Origin: Chitinophagales bacterium
Lineage (GTDB): Bacteria; Bacteroidota; Bacteroidia; Chitinophagales; Chitinophagaceae
Direction: 5' to 3'
DNA: 63,966 nt
Assembly (NCBI GenBank): GCA_026931905.1
Contig: JAIXLB010000025.1
Location: forward strand, 1 to 63,966
Every line of letters starts with the position of its first letter. Positions within the stretch are counted from its first letter, which is position 1. The translations under genes were made by a program, and so were the position numbers. Positions 17,124-29,048 of this stretch are shown here, one piece after another. Under the pieces are notes generated by a model that saw only the letters and a program-made list of their open reading frames with translations, was not told where the DNA came from and ran no database searches.

Positions 17124-17945
17124 TTTTTTCTTATCAATATCTTTCATTCTTTTTTGCTGAATTAAATGATAGGCTTTTTCTGCAAGCAACCAAAAATATT
17201 TATCGTTTTTTATTGATTGAAGATGGGTTTGAATTTTTGTAAAAAGTTCATCAATTCCTTTTCGTTGTATGGCAATCGTTTTTACAACAGCTATATTGTT
17301 TTGTTTTTTTATAAAAGCAGGAGCCAACATTTGCTTTAAATTTTTCACAAAAGCATCTGCATCTGGTCTATCAGCTTTGTTCACAACAAAAATATCTGCA
17401 ATTTCCATTAAGCCCGCTTTCATGGTTTGAATTTCATCGCCTGCTTCTGGCACAACTACAACAATGGTTGTGTCTGCCAATCCTGCAATTTCAATTTCAC
17501 TTTGCCCTACGCCTACTGTTTCAACAATTATATAATCGAAAGGGGCTACTTTAAGTACATCTGTTATTTCAATAATTTTGGGGTGCAATCCTCCTAAACT
17601 TCCTCTGGTAGCTAAGGAACGGATATATACATTTTCGTTGTTGTACCATTCACTCATTCTAATTCTATCGCCCAGCAAAGCTCCTAAATTAAATGGCGAT
17701 GAAGGATCTACACAAACAACTGCAACTCTTTTTTTCTGAGCAATTATTTCTTGTATTAGTGCATCTGTTAATGTGCTTTTTCCTGCACCAGGTGGTCCTG
17801 TAATGCCTATAATTTTTGTAGTAGATTCGGGTAATTGCTGTAAAAAAATTTCGTAGCCTTCGTGTTCATTTTCTATCAAAGAAATACAACGAGCCAACGA
17901 CTTTATATCGCCCTTTTGTATTTGCTGTAATAGTTGTTGAAACAT
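17061..17945 (-). CDS. meaB: MeaB/ArgK-family GTPase, methylmalonyl-CoA mutase chaperone
   Basis: G-protein that protects and loads adenosylcobalamin-dependent methylmalonyl-CoA mutase. 294 residues, slightly shorter than many MeaB proteins. Walker A is GPPGAGKST near residue 50, followed by VDPSSPFNLGALLGDRIRM, IVETVGVGQSE as the switch region, and NKADRPDAD as the base-recognition motif. No mutase genes are within the window. The 3' end abuts the IS fragment, and the C-terminus (MYRFIKKY) may be slightly trimmed. Confidence 0.92.
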   Translation of the reverse strand: MFQQLLQQIQKGDIKSLARCISLIENEHEGYEIFLQQLPESTTKIIGITGPPGAGKSTLTDALIQEIIAQKKRVAVVCVDPSSPFNLGALLGDRIRMSEWYNNENVYIRSLATRGSLGGLHPKIIEITDVLKVAPFDYIIVETVGVGQSEIEIAGLADTTIVVVVPEAGDEIQTMKAGLMEIADIFVVNKADRPDADAFVKNLKQMLAPAFIKKQNNIAVVKTIAIQRKGIDELFTKIQTHLQSIKNDKYFWLLAEKAYHLIQQKRMKDIDKKKLKEEIEKQNEKNMYRFIKKY

Positions 17946-18087
17946 GATTGAAAGAAATATTTTGAAAACACGAATTTAGCTTTATTGAAATTAATAGCAG
18001 GAACGAATTGAAATATTTTTGTTGTTGTTCTATATAAAACATCAAGCAATAATATCTTTATAAATCTATAACAGCGAAATTTGTACA

Positions 18088-19770
18088 ATGAAAATATTTT
18101 TAGCACAACAAAATTATCATATTGGCAATTTTGAATTAAACACCCAAAAAATAATTGAAGCCATTGAAGCCGCTAAAGCACAACAAGGCGATTTAATTGT
18201 TTTTAGTGAAATGTGTGTATGTGGTTATCCTGCAAGAGATTTTGTAGAGTTTGATGATTTTATTCAAAAGTGTTATACAGCTATTAATACTATAAGGCAA
18301 CATGCAGATACAATAGGCGTTTTAATTGGTTCGCCATCTAAAAATAAAATTAAAGAAGGAAAAGATTTATTCAATGCTGCATTCTTTTTATATGAAAAAG
18401 AAATAAAAGCAGAAGTGCATAAAACCTTATTGCCAACTTATGATGTATTTGATGAGTACAGATATTTTGAACCTGCTTATGATTGGAACATCATCAACTT
18501 TAAAAACAAAAAATTAGCCGTTACCATTTGTGAAGATATTTGGAATTTGGGTGATAACCCTTTGTATAGAATTTGCCCAATGGATGAATTAATGAAGCAA
18601 GAGCCAGATGTAATGATTAATTTGAGTGCAAGCCCTTTTGATTACACTCATATTGAAGATAGAAAAGCTATTATTAAAGCCAATGTTTTGAAATACAAAC
18701 TGCCTTTGATTTATTGCAATACAATAGGCAGTCAAACAGAAATTGTTTTTGATGGTGCAAGTCTTGTGTTTGATAAAAATGCAAATCTTATTAAAGCATT
18801 ACCTGTTTTTAAAGAAGCAATAGATTGCATAGAACTCAATAATGATGGCACTTTTGAGGCAACAATTATTGAATCTGCAAACAAAATTTCTAATAAAGAA
18901 TTAAATCCATCTACCTTAAATGAACAGTTAAATATTGCTCAAATACACGATGCTTTAGTATTAGGCATTAATGATTATTTTTCTAAAATGAATTTTACAA
19001 AAGCCATTATAGGAAGTAGTGGAGGTATTGATAGTGCAGTAGCTTTAGCTCTTGCTTGTAAGGCTCTTGGTGCAGAAAATGTAAAAGCTGTTTTAATGCC
19101 TTCTTTATACAGTTCAGAACATAGTGTAAACGATGCTATGCAGTTGAGCGAAAATTTAAACAACCCTTACGATATTTTAAACATAAACAACATTTATGAA
19201 AGTTTTTTACAAACCCTGCAACCTCTATTTAAAGATTTGCCTTTTAGTGTTGCAGAAGAAAATATTCAAAGTCGTAGCAGAGGAAATTTATTAATGGCAA
19301 TGGCAAATAAATTTGGTTATGTATTATTAAACACAAGCAATAAAAGCGAACTTGCTGTAGGTTATGGAACTTTATATGGTGATATGGCTGGCGGTTTAAG
19401 TATTTTGGGCGATTGCTATAAACTACAAGTGTATGCTTTGGCAAATTATATAAATAGAGATAAAGAAATTATTCCTGAAAATATTATTTCAAAAGCACCA
19501 AGTGCAGAGTTAAGACCTGAACAAAAAGATAGCGACAGCTTGCCAGATTACAATATTTTAGACAAAATATTATACTTGTATATTGAAGAAAGATTAGGAC
19601 CCAATGAAATAAAAGCAATAGGATTTGAAGCATCTCTTGTTGATAGAGTTTTGAAAATGGTAAACAATAATGAATACAAACGAAACCAATTTTGCCCTAT
19701 TATAAGAATAAGCTCTAAGGCTTTTGGTTCAGGAAGAAGAATGCCTATTGTAGGCAAATATTTAAGTTGA
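18088..19770 (+). CDS. nadE: Glutamine-dependent NAD+ synthetase
   Basis: Last step of NAD synthesis: amidates nicotinate adenine dinucleotide using ammonia from glutamine. 560 residues. The N-terminal nitrilase-type glutaminase (about 1-260) has Glu in FSEMCVCGYP, Lys in HKTLLPTYD and Cys in VTICEDIW. The C-terminal synthetase (about 285-560) has the P-loop SSGGIDSA and the conserved SRARG-like SRSRGNLLMA and KSELAVGYGTLYGDM. The window also encodes NadA and PnuC, so both de novo and salvage routes appear present. The ankyrin gene follows after 21 bases. Confidence 0.97.
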   Translation: MKIFLAQQNYHIGNFELNTQKIIEAIEAAKAQQGDLIVFSEMCVCGYPARDFVEFDDFIQKCYTAINTIRQHADTIGVLIGSPSKNKIKEGKDLFNAAFFLYEKEIKAEVHKTLLPTYDVFDEYRYFEPAYDWNIINFKNKKLAVTICEDIWNLGDNPLYRICPMDELMKQEPDVMINLSASPFDYTHIEDRKAIIKANVLKYKLPLIYCNTIGSQTEIVFDGASLVFDKNANLIKALPVFKEAIDCIELNNDGTFEATIIESANKISNKELNPSTLNEQLNIAQIHDALVLGINDYFSKMNFTKAIIGSSGGIDSAVALALACKALGAENVKAVLMPSLYSSEHSVNDAMQLSENLNNPYDILNINNIYESFLQTLQPLFKDLPFSVAEENIQSRSRGNLLMAMANKFGYVLLNTSNKSELAVGYGTLYGDMAGGLSILGDCYKLQVYALANYINRDKEIIPENIISKAPSAELRPEQKDSDSLPDYNILDKILYLYIEERLGPNEIKAIGFEASLVDRVLKMVNNNEYKRNQFCPIIRISSKAFGSGRRMPIVGKYLS

Positions 19771-19791
19771 TATTTTTAAAAATATTTTTAT

Positions 19792-20865
19792 ATGCGTTTA
19801 TTTGTTTTTACTTTTTTATCTATTTTATGTTTAAGCAATATTGCTTTTACACAGCCCAATAAGCAAGATGATGCTTTGTTTGCTGCCATAAAAGAAAAAG
19901 ATGTAAAGAAGTTTAATAAAGCCATAAAAAAGGGTGCTAATATTAATGCAAGAAACAGCCAAAACTATACCCCCTTACATGCCATTTTTGAATACAGTAA
20001 TTATGGGTTAGGAAGTGCAGAAAACGAAATGTTTGAAACACTTATACAATTAGGGGCTGATGTAAATGCAGAAATTAATAGTAAATACCATAATACCCCT
20101 TTAGTATCTGCAATTCGTGCAAATGCGTGTAAATACATAGAGCCTTTAATAAAAGCTGGTGCTAATTTAAAAGTTGGTCGTTTGTTACACTTTGCCTGTT
20201 TTAAAACATCTTATGATTGTGTAGAAATTTTGCTAAAAAATGGACTTGATGTAAATGCAGTAGATGACTTAAATGAAACTCCTTTAATTGCATTGCTTAG
20301 TTACAACGACCCCTATAATAAATGCAAAAAAATTTTAGAATATTTACACCAAAAAGGAGCAGATATTTTTATCATAAACAAAGAAGGAAAAAGCTTAGTT
20401 GATTTGTGTAACAGATGGAACAATACGGAATGTGCAAATTATTTAATGAAAAATGGAGTAGTGGCTCGTATAAAACCCCCTCCTTCGAGTGAAAATAATG
20501 GAGACAAAAAAGTAAGAACTTCTTTTAGTAGAAATTATTATGGTAAAGGATATAATAATGGTAAATCAGCAGAAATGTTTGCTAATATTTCAGTTAGTCC
20601 TAATGAGATAAAAATATATAATGATGTGGGCTCTTTACTGCATAGTTGTACTGTAATAAAAAGCAAATACATCAAAGAAGATGGCATTGATGGTATTGAA
20701 TATTATACCAAACACCAGTCTGGAAGTATTGTGTACATTTATTTTTATGAAATGCCCAATTTTACTTATTATAGCAATGGTGTACAAACAAGCATTACAG
20801 GCTGGAATCGTTGTGTATTAAAAATTCCAGGAGAGAGCTCTATAACTTTAGATGCTCAATGGTAA
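19792..20865 (+). CDS. Exported ankyrin-repeat protein
   Basis: 357 residues with a signal peptide (1-20, ending AFTQ). About five ankyrin repeats span residues 28-220, seen in recurring units such as NARNSQNYTPLHAIF, LGADVNAE and LLKNGLDVNAVDDLNETPL. A separate C-terminal beta-rich domain (about 250-357; SVSPNEIKIYND, YYSNGVQTSITGW) has no family I can name. Likely periplasmic and a protein-binding module. Separated by only 10 bases from the convergent SurA-like gene. Confidence 0.82.
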   Translation: MRLFVFTFLSILCLSNIAFTQPNKQDDALFAAIKEKDVKKFNKAIKKGANINARNSQNYTPLHAIFEYSNYGLGSAENEMFETLIQLGADVNAEINSKYHNTPLVSAIRANACKYIEPLIKAGANLKVGRLLHFACFKTSYDCVEILLKNGLDVNAVDDLNETPLIALLSYNDPYNKCKKILEYLHQKGADIFIINKEGKSLVDLCNRWNNTECANYLMKNGVVARIKPPPSSENNGDKKVRTSFSRNYYGKGYNNGKSAEMFANISVSPNEIKIYNDVGSLLHSCTVIKSKYIKEDGIDGIEYYTKHQSGSIVYIYFYEMPNFTYYSNGVQTSITGWNRCVLKIPGESSITLDAQW

Positions 20866-20875
20866 TAATAAAAAA

Positions 20876-22807
20876 CTACTTTACCGTATTCCAAACTGCC
20901 TGATTTATTACAACAGGATATTTCTTTTTTAATGCTGCCAACCACTTTTGTTCTAACACTTGTTGGTAATCGTTGGTAACAAAACCTCTTGCATCATCAA
21001 AGCTTCTTGTTTCAGGAATGTTGTGTAATGCAGTTATATAAACAAATGTGTAGGATTCGTCATTAATACTTTTTTCTGGCTTACTCATAAAGCCAACTGT
21101 TTTTTCAATGGTTGAAACGGGTAATTGGTTGTTTTCAAATCTGCTACTATCTGCAAGAACTTTGTTATCAAAATGGCTTAATAAAGTTCTCCAATTTTTA
21201 ATGCCCGATGCTTTAATACTATCTATTACAGCCAACGCAATATTTTGGTTATTTGCTGTTATAACAATAGCAGAAACGCCAGGCTGCCAAATGTATTTTG
21301 CTTTATTTTGATTGTAATGTTTTCTTAGTCCTACAGTATCTTCATTGGCTTTATTCCAAACATATTTATCCATGGCAGCAAATAATAAATTGGCTTCATC
21401 AAACTCTTGGCTTTGATCTTTTAAAGCAGGTACATAGTCTTCTAAATGATCATGATAATATTCGCCACACATTATTTCCTGATATTCTTTTAGCAAAATA
21501 ATAGGGTGTAAATTTGATAATTGGTTTTTACTTTGTTTGGTAGCTCTTGCAAATTTTGCCCATTCGCCAGCAGTAATTTTTTGTTTTTCAAAAGAAAATA
21601 AAACGGTTGCAGGTGTTACTTTTTTAAACTCTTTTAATGAGCCATCTTTAACAGCACTATCAGTAAATGCTAAAAATTCTTTTTCATCAAAAGGCTCTGC
21701 TTTGAATTTACAAATGGTCATCCATTTTTTGGTCAATGCTTTTTTAGCTCTTGCAAGTCTGTTGGTTTTCTCTACTTGTTGTTTTAAAGATGAAAGAGCA
21801 ACAGGATCTTTACTATCTGTGCTTACAGGTAAAATGTCTAACAGTTTTACAATGTGCCAACCAAATTCTGTTAAAAAAGGTTTACTAATATCGCCTTTGT
21901 TTTTTAATGCAAAAAGTTGTGCTTCAAAATCAGGAGCATATTCGCCAATACCAATTTCAGGCATAACACCTGCATTGCTTACAGTTGCTCTATCATTACT
22001 AAAATCATTTACTAAATCTTCAAAATCTTCTCCTTTAATCGCTAAATGATAAACACTATCAGCCAATTTTGCATAATACTCTTTAATGTTAGGAGTAGCT
22101 CCTGTAGGAATAGCAATTAAAATTTGTGCTGCTCTTCTTTTACCAACTGCTTTTCTTTCTTCTATGTTTTTAAAAATATGCCAGCCTAATGCACTTTTAT
22201 AAGGTGCCGAAAATTCTCCTTGCTTTAAATTATAAATTTCATTTTCATATTCGTAAGGCAATGTAAATGCAGTAATAAATCCTAAATCGCCTTTTGCTTG
22301 AATAGTACTTTCATCGTTGGAATAAGTTTTTACAGCCTCTTCAAAATTTTTACCTTGTTTTAAATCGTTGTACGCTTTAAAAATTTGTTTTTGAGCATAT
22401 ATATTATCAACATCTGGCTTTAACTCAATGTATATCTGTGCTACATGAATATCTTTTTGGCTTCTATCAAAAGCTTGTTGAATTAAAAAATCAATATTGG
22501 CTTCGTTGTTAATGTAATTATCTGCTAACTGATTTTTAAAGGTGCTGCTTTCGTTTTTAAAAATGGGTTGCTCGTTTAGTTTATCATCGTAAGCAGATTG
22601 TACTTTTAATTTATAGTTAATAAATAAATCCAAATATTCTTTCAAAGCCTTTTTTCTATCAACAGTATCTGGCGAAGGATTTTTATCAAATGCTTTTAAA
22701 AACTCTTTTTTATTTATAGATTTCTTTCCATAAGTAAATAATGTTTGAGCATTTACAACATGTAAAAAAGCTACTGCTGCTGCTACAAAAAATAATTTCT
22801 TTTTCAT
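20876..22807 (-). CDS. SurA/PpiD-like peptidylprolyl isomerase with two parvulin domains
   Basis: Periplasmic chaperone and prolyl isomerase for envelope proteins. 643 residues with a signal peptide (1-20, ending NAQT). Two rotamase domains follow: about 122-215 (VAQIYIELKP..., GDLGFITAF, GWHIFKN) and about 225-325 (RRAAQILIAIP..., AGVMPEIGIGEYAPDFE, GWHIVKL). The C-terminal ~310 residues are helical and may be a substrate-binding part. It is downstream of the TlpA-like gene with 13 bases between, in a minus-strand envelope run. Confidence 0.9.
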   Translation of the reverse strand: MKKKLFFVAAAVAFLHVVNAQTLFTYGKKSINKKEFLKAFDKNPSPDTVDRKKALKEYLDLFINYKLKVQSAYDDKLNEQPIFKNESSTFKNQLADNYINNEANIDFLIQQAFDRSQKDIHVAQIYIELKPDVDNIYAQKQIFKAYNDLKQGKNFEEAVKTYSNDESTIQAKGDLGFITAFTLPYEYENEIYNLKQGEFSAPYKSALGWHIFKNIEERKAVGKRRAAQILIAIPTGATPNIKEYYAKLADSVYHLAIKGEDFEDLVNDFSNDRATVSNAGVMPEIGIGEYAPDFEAQLFALKNKGDISKPFLTEFGWHIVKLLDILPVSTDSKDPVALSSLKQQVEKTNRLARAKKALTKKWMTICKFKAEPFDEKEFLAFTDSAVKDGSLKEFKKVTPATVLFSFEKQKITAGEWAKFARATKQSKNQLSNLHPIILLKEYQEIMCGEYYHDHLEDYVPALKDQSQEFDEANLLFAAMDKYVWNKANEDTVGLRKHYNQNKAKYIWQPGVSAIVITANNQNIALAVIDSIKASGIKNWRTLLSHFDNKVLADSSRFENNQLPVSTIEKTVGFMSKPEKSINDESYTFVYITALHNIPETRSFDDARGFVTNDYQQVLEQKWLAALKKKYPVVINQAVWNTVK

Positions 22808-22820
22808 AAACTATGCTTAA

Positions 22821-24302
22821 TTATTTTTTAGTTTGTTTTGTTTTTGCTGTAATAATTTCATCAAACTGCTCCATAGCTAATTGCTTTGCAATGATACGTT
22901 TTTTATCATCTAACAAATAAATAGTAGGCGTAACTCTTGCATCATACAACTGCCTGAAACCTGCAATATTATTTTTGGCTTCGTACTCTTTTACTTCTTC
23001 TGTTTGATAAACATGAATCCAATCAAATAATTTTTTTTCATTGATAAATTTTTTCCAATCTGGTATGTTATCGTTATAAATATATACTGAAAAAACTTTC
23101 ATGCCTAATGCCTTCCATTTGGCTTCGTACATACTATCTATACGAGGAATTTGTTCTTTACAATGACCACAATGAGGGTCCCAAAAAATTACTAAAGTAT
23201 AATTTGCATTTACATCGTACAGGGATTTTGATTTACCCAATGTATCTGTTAAAACCAATGGTGGTGCAGGTTCGCCAATTTGATTTGCCATTAAACTATA
23301 TGCTCTTTCAAAAATCATTTTTCTTGAAGCAGCATCTAAATAGGTTGTATCGCCTTTAGAATAAAAATCATTAAACAAGTATAAAAAAACTTTGTCTTGC
23401 CCCATGTATTCTGGCTTAACATATTTGTTGGTAAATTTTATAAGCAAGTATGGAAACATTTCTTTTCCTGTTCTTGCAGAAAGTAACATAATCTTTATTT
23501 CAGGAATGATAGAATCTGCTTCGGGGCTTATATAATATTTAAAATAATCTTCCAGCTTAGGATCAAAAAATGGCGTTCTTAAAATTCTATCATCAAAAAA
23601 ATCTACACCATCCCAATAATGCTCTTTCATGTAACGATAAGGATACAAAGAATCTGGTTTGCCATCAACAATAGGAATCTCAGGTGCTTCAGGCCTTTTC
23701 ATTACATGAAATAAAGTGGTAAGTAAAGAGTTGGGATTATCTTTAATAATTTTTTCTCTGTAGGCTTGTAATTCTTTTTCTGTTTTAATAGCTTCCTCTC
23801 TTATGATAGTTGAATCTTGTGTTGATTTTGCTGTTACCAAGCTTGCTTTTAAATGTTGAATTTTTTGCCCTTTTTCTAAACTTACTTTTGAGTAAGTCAT
23901 AAATAAATCATTATCTGCACTGCCTTTTATTTGTGGATTATCTCTTTTTGAAGTATCTGCAACAATGCTGAAATGCTGTTTATCATCCATCAATAATTCA
24001 AATTCAATTAATGTTTTTGATGGTGAAACAATAAAATAAATGCCGCCAGTAAGTTTTTCATTTCCTTTAAAAATACCTTCGCTTTTTTCATTTAACCAAG
24101 CACTATCCGATAAGGTTTTTCCTTTGCCATAATAGCTTCCTAAATAAATGTAACAGTTTTTGTATGGAGTTAGTGTAATGGGAATGTTATACCCATTATT
24201 TACGGTTTCTTTTGCTGTATTTTGTTTTGACGAACCTGTATTTTTTTGAGCGGTTGCTGCTATGCAGAAAAAAATACTTGTAGCTAAAAATAATTGCTTC
24301 AT
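22821..24302 (-). CDS. TlpA/ResA-like thioredoxin-fold envelope protein
   Basis: 493 residues with a signal peptide (ending ATAQ). The N-terminal part (about 35-140) looks like the DUF4369 domain often fused to Bacteroidota thiol reductases; a DUF5106-like helical middle follows. The C-terminal thioredoxin fold (about 345-490) has WDPHCGHCKEQ as active-site CxxC and a cis-proline segment ARVTPTIYLLD. Likely a periplasmic disulfide reductase or a stress protein. It precedes the SurA-like gene, which suggests joint work in outer-membrane protein quality control. Confidence 0.87.
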   Translation of the reverse strand: MKQLFLATSIFFCIAATAQKNTGSSKQNTAKETVNNGYNIPITLTPYKNCYIYLGSYYGKGKTLSDSAWLNEKSEGIFKGNEKLTGGIYFIVSPSKTLIEFELLMDDKQHFSIVADTSKRDNPQIKGSADNDLFMTYSKVSLEKGQKIQHLKASLVTAKSTQDSTIIREEAIKTEKELQAYREKIIKDNPNSLLTTLFHVMKRPEAPEIPIVDGKPDSLYPYRYMKEHYWDGVDFFDDRILRTPFFDPKLEDYFKYYISPEADSIIPEIKIMLLSARTGKEMFPYLLIKFTNKYVKPEYMGQDKVFLYLFNDFYSKGDTTYLDAASRKMIFERAYSLMANQIGEPAPPLVLTDTLGKSKSLYDVNANYTLVIFWDPHCGHCKEQIPRIDSMYEAKWKALGMKVFSVYIYNDNIPDWKKFINEKKLFDWIHVYQTEEVKEYEAKNNIAGFRQLYDARVTPTIYLLDDKKRIIAKQLAMEQFDEIITAKTKQTKK

Positions 24303-24395
24303 TGTTATAAATAACGCATTAATTAAGGGAGTAAATTTAGGAAAATCAACTATTAAAGAAGGTTAAAAATTAAACAATAGAAAAAAACGCCTTTT

Positions 24396-25100
24396 TTATT
24401 TTTTATTATGATACAATTTTAGTTTGTCGTTGATGTAATATTTCATGTCTTCTTCTGTTGTGTGGGCTCTTAACCATTCGTAAGAAGGGCAATATTCATT
24501 AATAAAATTGTACAAACTTTCTCCTCTTAGTGTGCTATACTTCATAACTAAATTGGGCGAAAATCTGTAATTAATGTATTGATTTTTTTCAAGCATTTCA
24601 AATAAATCATAAGCCTTTCTTTTATTTTTTTCTTTCTTACTAAACCTATCAAGATTAATACCTACACCAGCACCACTATTGGCATTTGAAATAGTTTTTC
24701 TTCTCACACCTACATCTTTTAAAAATACTTTTCTTCTTTGTGTACTATCGTACTGATAACGATTAATGGTTGCTACAACTGTTACCTCATCTAATGCTTT
24801 GGTAATGGGTTTTAAAACAATAATAATTGTATCATTCAACATTTTGCTTTTAATAACCAGCGTATCATGATAATGATTCACTGAAGCAAAAGAAAGCATA
24901 TCGCCTACAGAAACATCTATATAAAAATATCCTTTGCTGGTAGCTATTTTTGTGTTTTTTTTATCAAGGTTAGTAACACTTGCAAAACCAACAGGCTCGC
25001 CACTTATGCTATCAATAATAATGCCTGTAACTCTTGCATTTTGTGCATTTGAAGTAAAAGAAAATGCAATGAAAAAAACAACGCTAAGTAAATATTTCAT
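24396..25100 (-). CDS. Carboxypeptidase-regulatory-like domain envelope protein
   Basis: 234 residues with a signal peptide (ending SNAQN). Residues about 22-95 form a CarboxypepD_reg-like beta-sandwich (ARVTGIIIDSISGEPVGFASV, then KGYFYIDV), as found at the N-termini of TonB-dependent receptors but here without a barrel. The remainder is basic and helical with a Tyr/Glu-rich end. Similar stand-alone proteins are common in Bacteroidota and of unknown function. It lies 29 bases after gldH. Confidence 0.8.
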   Translation of the reverse strand: MKYLLSVVFFIAFSFTSNAQNARVTGIIIDSISGEPVGFASVTNLDKKNTKIATSKGYFYIDVSVGDMLSFASVNHYHDTLVIKSKMLNDTIIIVLKPITKALDEVTVVATINRYQYDSTQRRKVFLKDVGVRRKTISNANSGAGVGINLDRFSKKEKNKRKAYDLFEMLEKNQYINYRFSPNLVMKYSTLRGESLYNFINEYCPSYEWLRAHTTEEDMKYYINDKLKLYHNKK

Positions 25101-25129
25101 GTTGTAAAAATATTAAATGTTGTATAGGA

Positions 25130-25585
25130 TTAATGATATTTTTCGACCCTTATACCTGCACTGAGAATATGAGGCAATGGATCTTCTCTCATAATTTGAT
25201 GAATAGTAAATTTATACAAACCCTTTTGCAATTTTGCAGGTGTATTATTAAAGGAAATTCTGTGTTCAATAATATCGCTCATTGCAACTCCCCCCCATTT
25301 TTCATTATCTCCTAATGTAAAATTTCTTTTTACAGAAATGGTTGTATCTGGCGATTGCATGGTAATATTTACCCAAATATTTCTATAGCTATAAGCATCT
25401 TCATGTCTTAATACAAAGTATAAATTGTACAAAGTATTGGTGTCTTTTATTTCAAATGTTGCAGCAACAGAGTCTTTATTACTCCAGCTGTGATTGCTAA
25501 ATGTTTTTGACTTTTCAAATACATCTAATGTGGTACAAGAAGTAAATGTGGCTATAATGATAAGTATGTAAGTAAGTTGTTTCAC
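25130..25585 (-). CDS. gldH: Gliding motility lipoprotein GldH
   Basis: 151-residue lipoprotein: signal peptide, then FTSC with Cys17 as lipid anchor. The body matches GldH (beta-rich, with WVNITMQSPD and an acidic GDNEKWGG segment, ending in IHQIMREDPLPHILSAGIRVEK). In Flavobacterium GldH is needed for gliding and type IX secretion. The start is a GTG, fixed by the signal peptide MKQLTYIL. Sits between yicC (32 bases upstream) and the carboxypeptidase-regulatory-like gene. Confidence 0.9.
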   Translation of the reverse strand: MKQLTYILIIIATFTSCTTLDVFEKSKTFSNHSWSNKDSVAATFEIKDTNTLYNLYFVLRHEDAYSYRNIWVNITMQSPDTTISVKRNFTLGDNEKWGGVAMSDIIEHRISFNNTPAKLQKGLYKFTIHQIMREDPLPHILSAGIRVEKYH

Positions 25586-25617
25586 AAATTTAAAAGTTTA
25601 AAAGTTGAAGGTGTTAA

Positions 25618-26493
25618 TTACAAAACATTTAAAATTTGTTCTTTCATTTTTTCCAATTCGTCTTTCATTAATACCACTTTTTTTTGAATTTCTGCATTGT
25701 TGGCTTTACTGCCAGTTGTATTAATTTCTCTACCAAACTCTTGCAAAATAAAAGACAATTTTTTGCCTTTGCTTTTTTCTTTTTCGTTTAAAATACTTCT
25801 AAAATAATTGCAATGATTTTTCAATCTTACCTGCTCTTCGCTGATGTCTATTTTTTCTATGTAGTAAATTAATTCTTGCTCTAATCTATTGGTATCGTAA
25901 TTATTTGCTCCAACATTTTCGGTTAATACTTTTACCAAGCCCTCTTTAATTTTTTCTCTTCTTAATGGTTCTATTTTTTTAATTTCCTCTTGTAAATGTT
26001 CAATGTTTTCAAGCCTTTGCAGCAAATCTGTTTCACTGCTTTTACCTTCGTCCATTCTATGTTTATTTAATTCTGCAATAACATTATTTAATAAACCAGA
26101 AAATTCTTTCCACTCATTTTCATCAATTATTTCAGTTGTATTGGTAACCACCTCAGGCAATCTTAAAATAGCTGCCATTAATTGATTAGTATCTGCATTT
26201 AATTCTTTAGAAACCTCTACAACGCTGTTGTAATAAGCTTTTAAAAGGTCTGTATTTATGTTTACGGGTTTGCTTGAACCATTTTGTTTTAAAGTAATTG
26301 CACAATCTACACTACCTCTTTCTAATCCTTCGTTTAATTGATTTCTTATTTCAAATTCATAAGGCTTTAAAATAGAAGGCAAGAATAATTTAAGGTCAAA
26401 TTGTTTTCCATTTAACGATCTTAATTCTATCAAAAATGTTTTATTGCCAATAGTTTGCTCTGCCCTTCCATAACCTGTCATTGAATAAAGCAT
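25618..26493 (-). CDS. yicC: YicC/YloC family endoribonuclease
   Basis: 291 residues. Begins with the invariant MLYSMTGYGRAE and has LRSLNGKQFDLKLFLP near 27-42. The C-terminal domain (DUF1732-like) contains the LSFILQEFGREINTTGSKAN block and ends VVLMKDELEKMKEQILNV. E. coli YicC is an endoribonuclease linked to small-RNA turnover. First gene of the minus-strand run leading to gldH. Confidence 0.93.
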   Translation of the reverse strand: MLYSMTGYGRAEQTIGNKTFLIELRSLNGKQFDLKLFLPSILKPYEFEIRNQLNEGLERGSVDCAITLKQNGSSKPVNINTDLLKAYYNSVVEVSKELNADTNQLMAAILRLPEVVTNTTEIIDENEWKEFSGLLNNVIAELNKHRMDEGKSSETDLLQRLENIEHLQEEIKKIEPLRREKIKEGLVKVLTENVGANNYDTNRLEQELIYYIEKIDISEEQVRLKNHCNYFRSILNEKEKSKGKKLSFILQEFGREINTTGSKANNAEIQKKVVLMKDELEKMKEQILNVL

Positions 26494-26607
26494 AAATAAT
26501 TGTTTTTCTTTTTAGCTAAAAATTAAAAGTGCTATTTTGAAATAATTTTTAGAGGGAGTAAAAGTAAACGAAAAAAATAATAAGCCAGCAAAATGCCTAT
26601 CAATTAA

Positions 26608-28749
<2,142 letters not shown>

Positions 28750-28844
28750 TACAAACCACATAAGCATATAGAAACTTAGGTTTTCTGCTCTGTAAAATTA
28801 TACCTTTTTAATGAGCTACGAAAAACAGTAATAATTTTTTTCTA

Positions 28845-28852
28845 TAAATTTG
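28845..28852 (+). promoter_or_regulatory. Exact TAnnTTTG box four bases before a start codon
   Basis: TAAATTTG at 28845-28852 lies four bases before ATG 28857. If it acts as a -7 element, the mRNA of the small gene would start at or just inside its start codon. Confidence 0.35.
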
Positions 28853-28856
28853 GAAT

Positions 28857-29048
28857 ATGGAAAGGAAAATAAAAATATTTAAAACATCTGAAGAGCAGGA
28901 GGCATATACTTTGCAACAGCAAAGCAAAACAACACCATTGGAAAGGTTTAGAAATCTTTTTTATATGCAACAACTTTCTAAGAAATTTCATTCCGTAAAA
29001 AATTCAACAAGAAAAATTACAGTACATCATGGATATTTTACATCCTGA
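28857..29048 (+). CDS. Small protein, upstream partner of a nucleotidyltransferase-type pair
   Basis: 63 residues, soluble, with a basic helical middle (TPLERFRNLFYMQQLSKKF) and ending KITVHHGYFTS. From memory it resembles short proteins that precede, and overlap with, nucleotidyltransferase-like genes in Bacteroidota toxin-antitoxin-like pairs; I could not check this. Its stop overlaps the next start (ATG 29029) by 20 bases, the usual arrangement of such pairs. The partner is broken, so this gene is probably a relic. Confidence 0.5.
   Translation: MERKIKIFKTSEEQEAYTLQQQSKTTPLERFRNLFYMQQLSKKFHSVKNSTRKITVHHGYFTS

Noticed and set aside
21537..22049. 170-residue plus-strand ORF inside the SurA-like gene
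   Set aside because: A shadow of the minus-strand gene, which has two clear parvulin domains and a signal peptide.
25585..25592. TAAATTTG on the minus strand overlapping the gldH GTG start
   Set aside because: A promoter box overlapping the start codon would start transcription inside the gene, while the lipoprotein signal peptide requires this start. It shows that such boxes can occur by chance.
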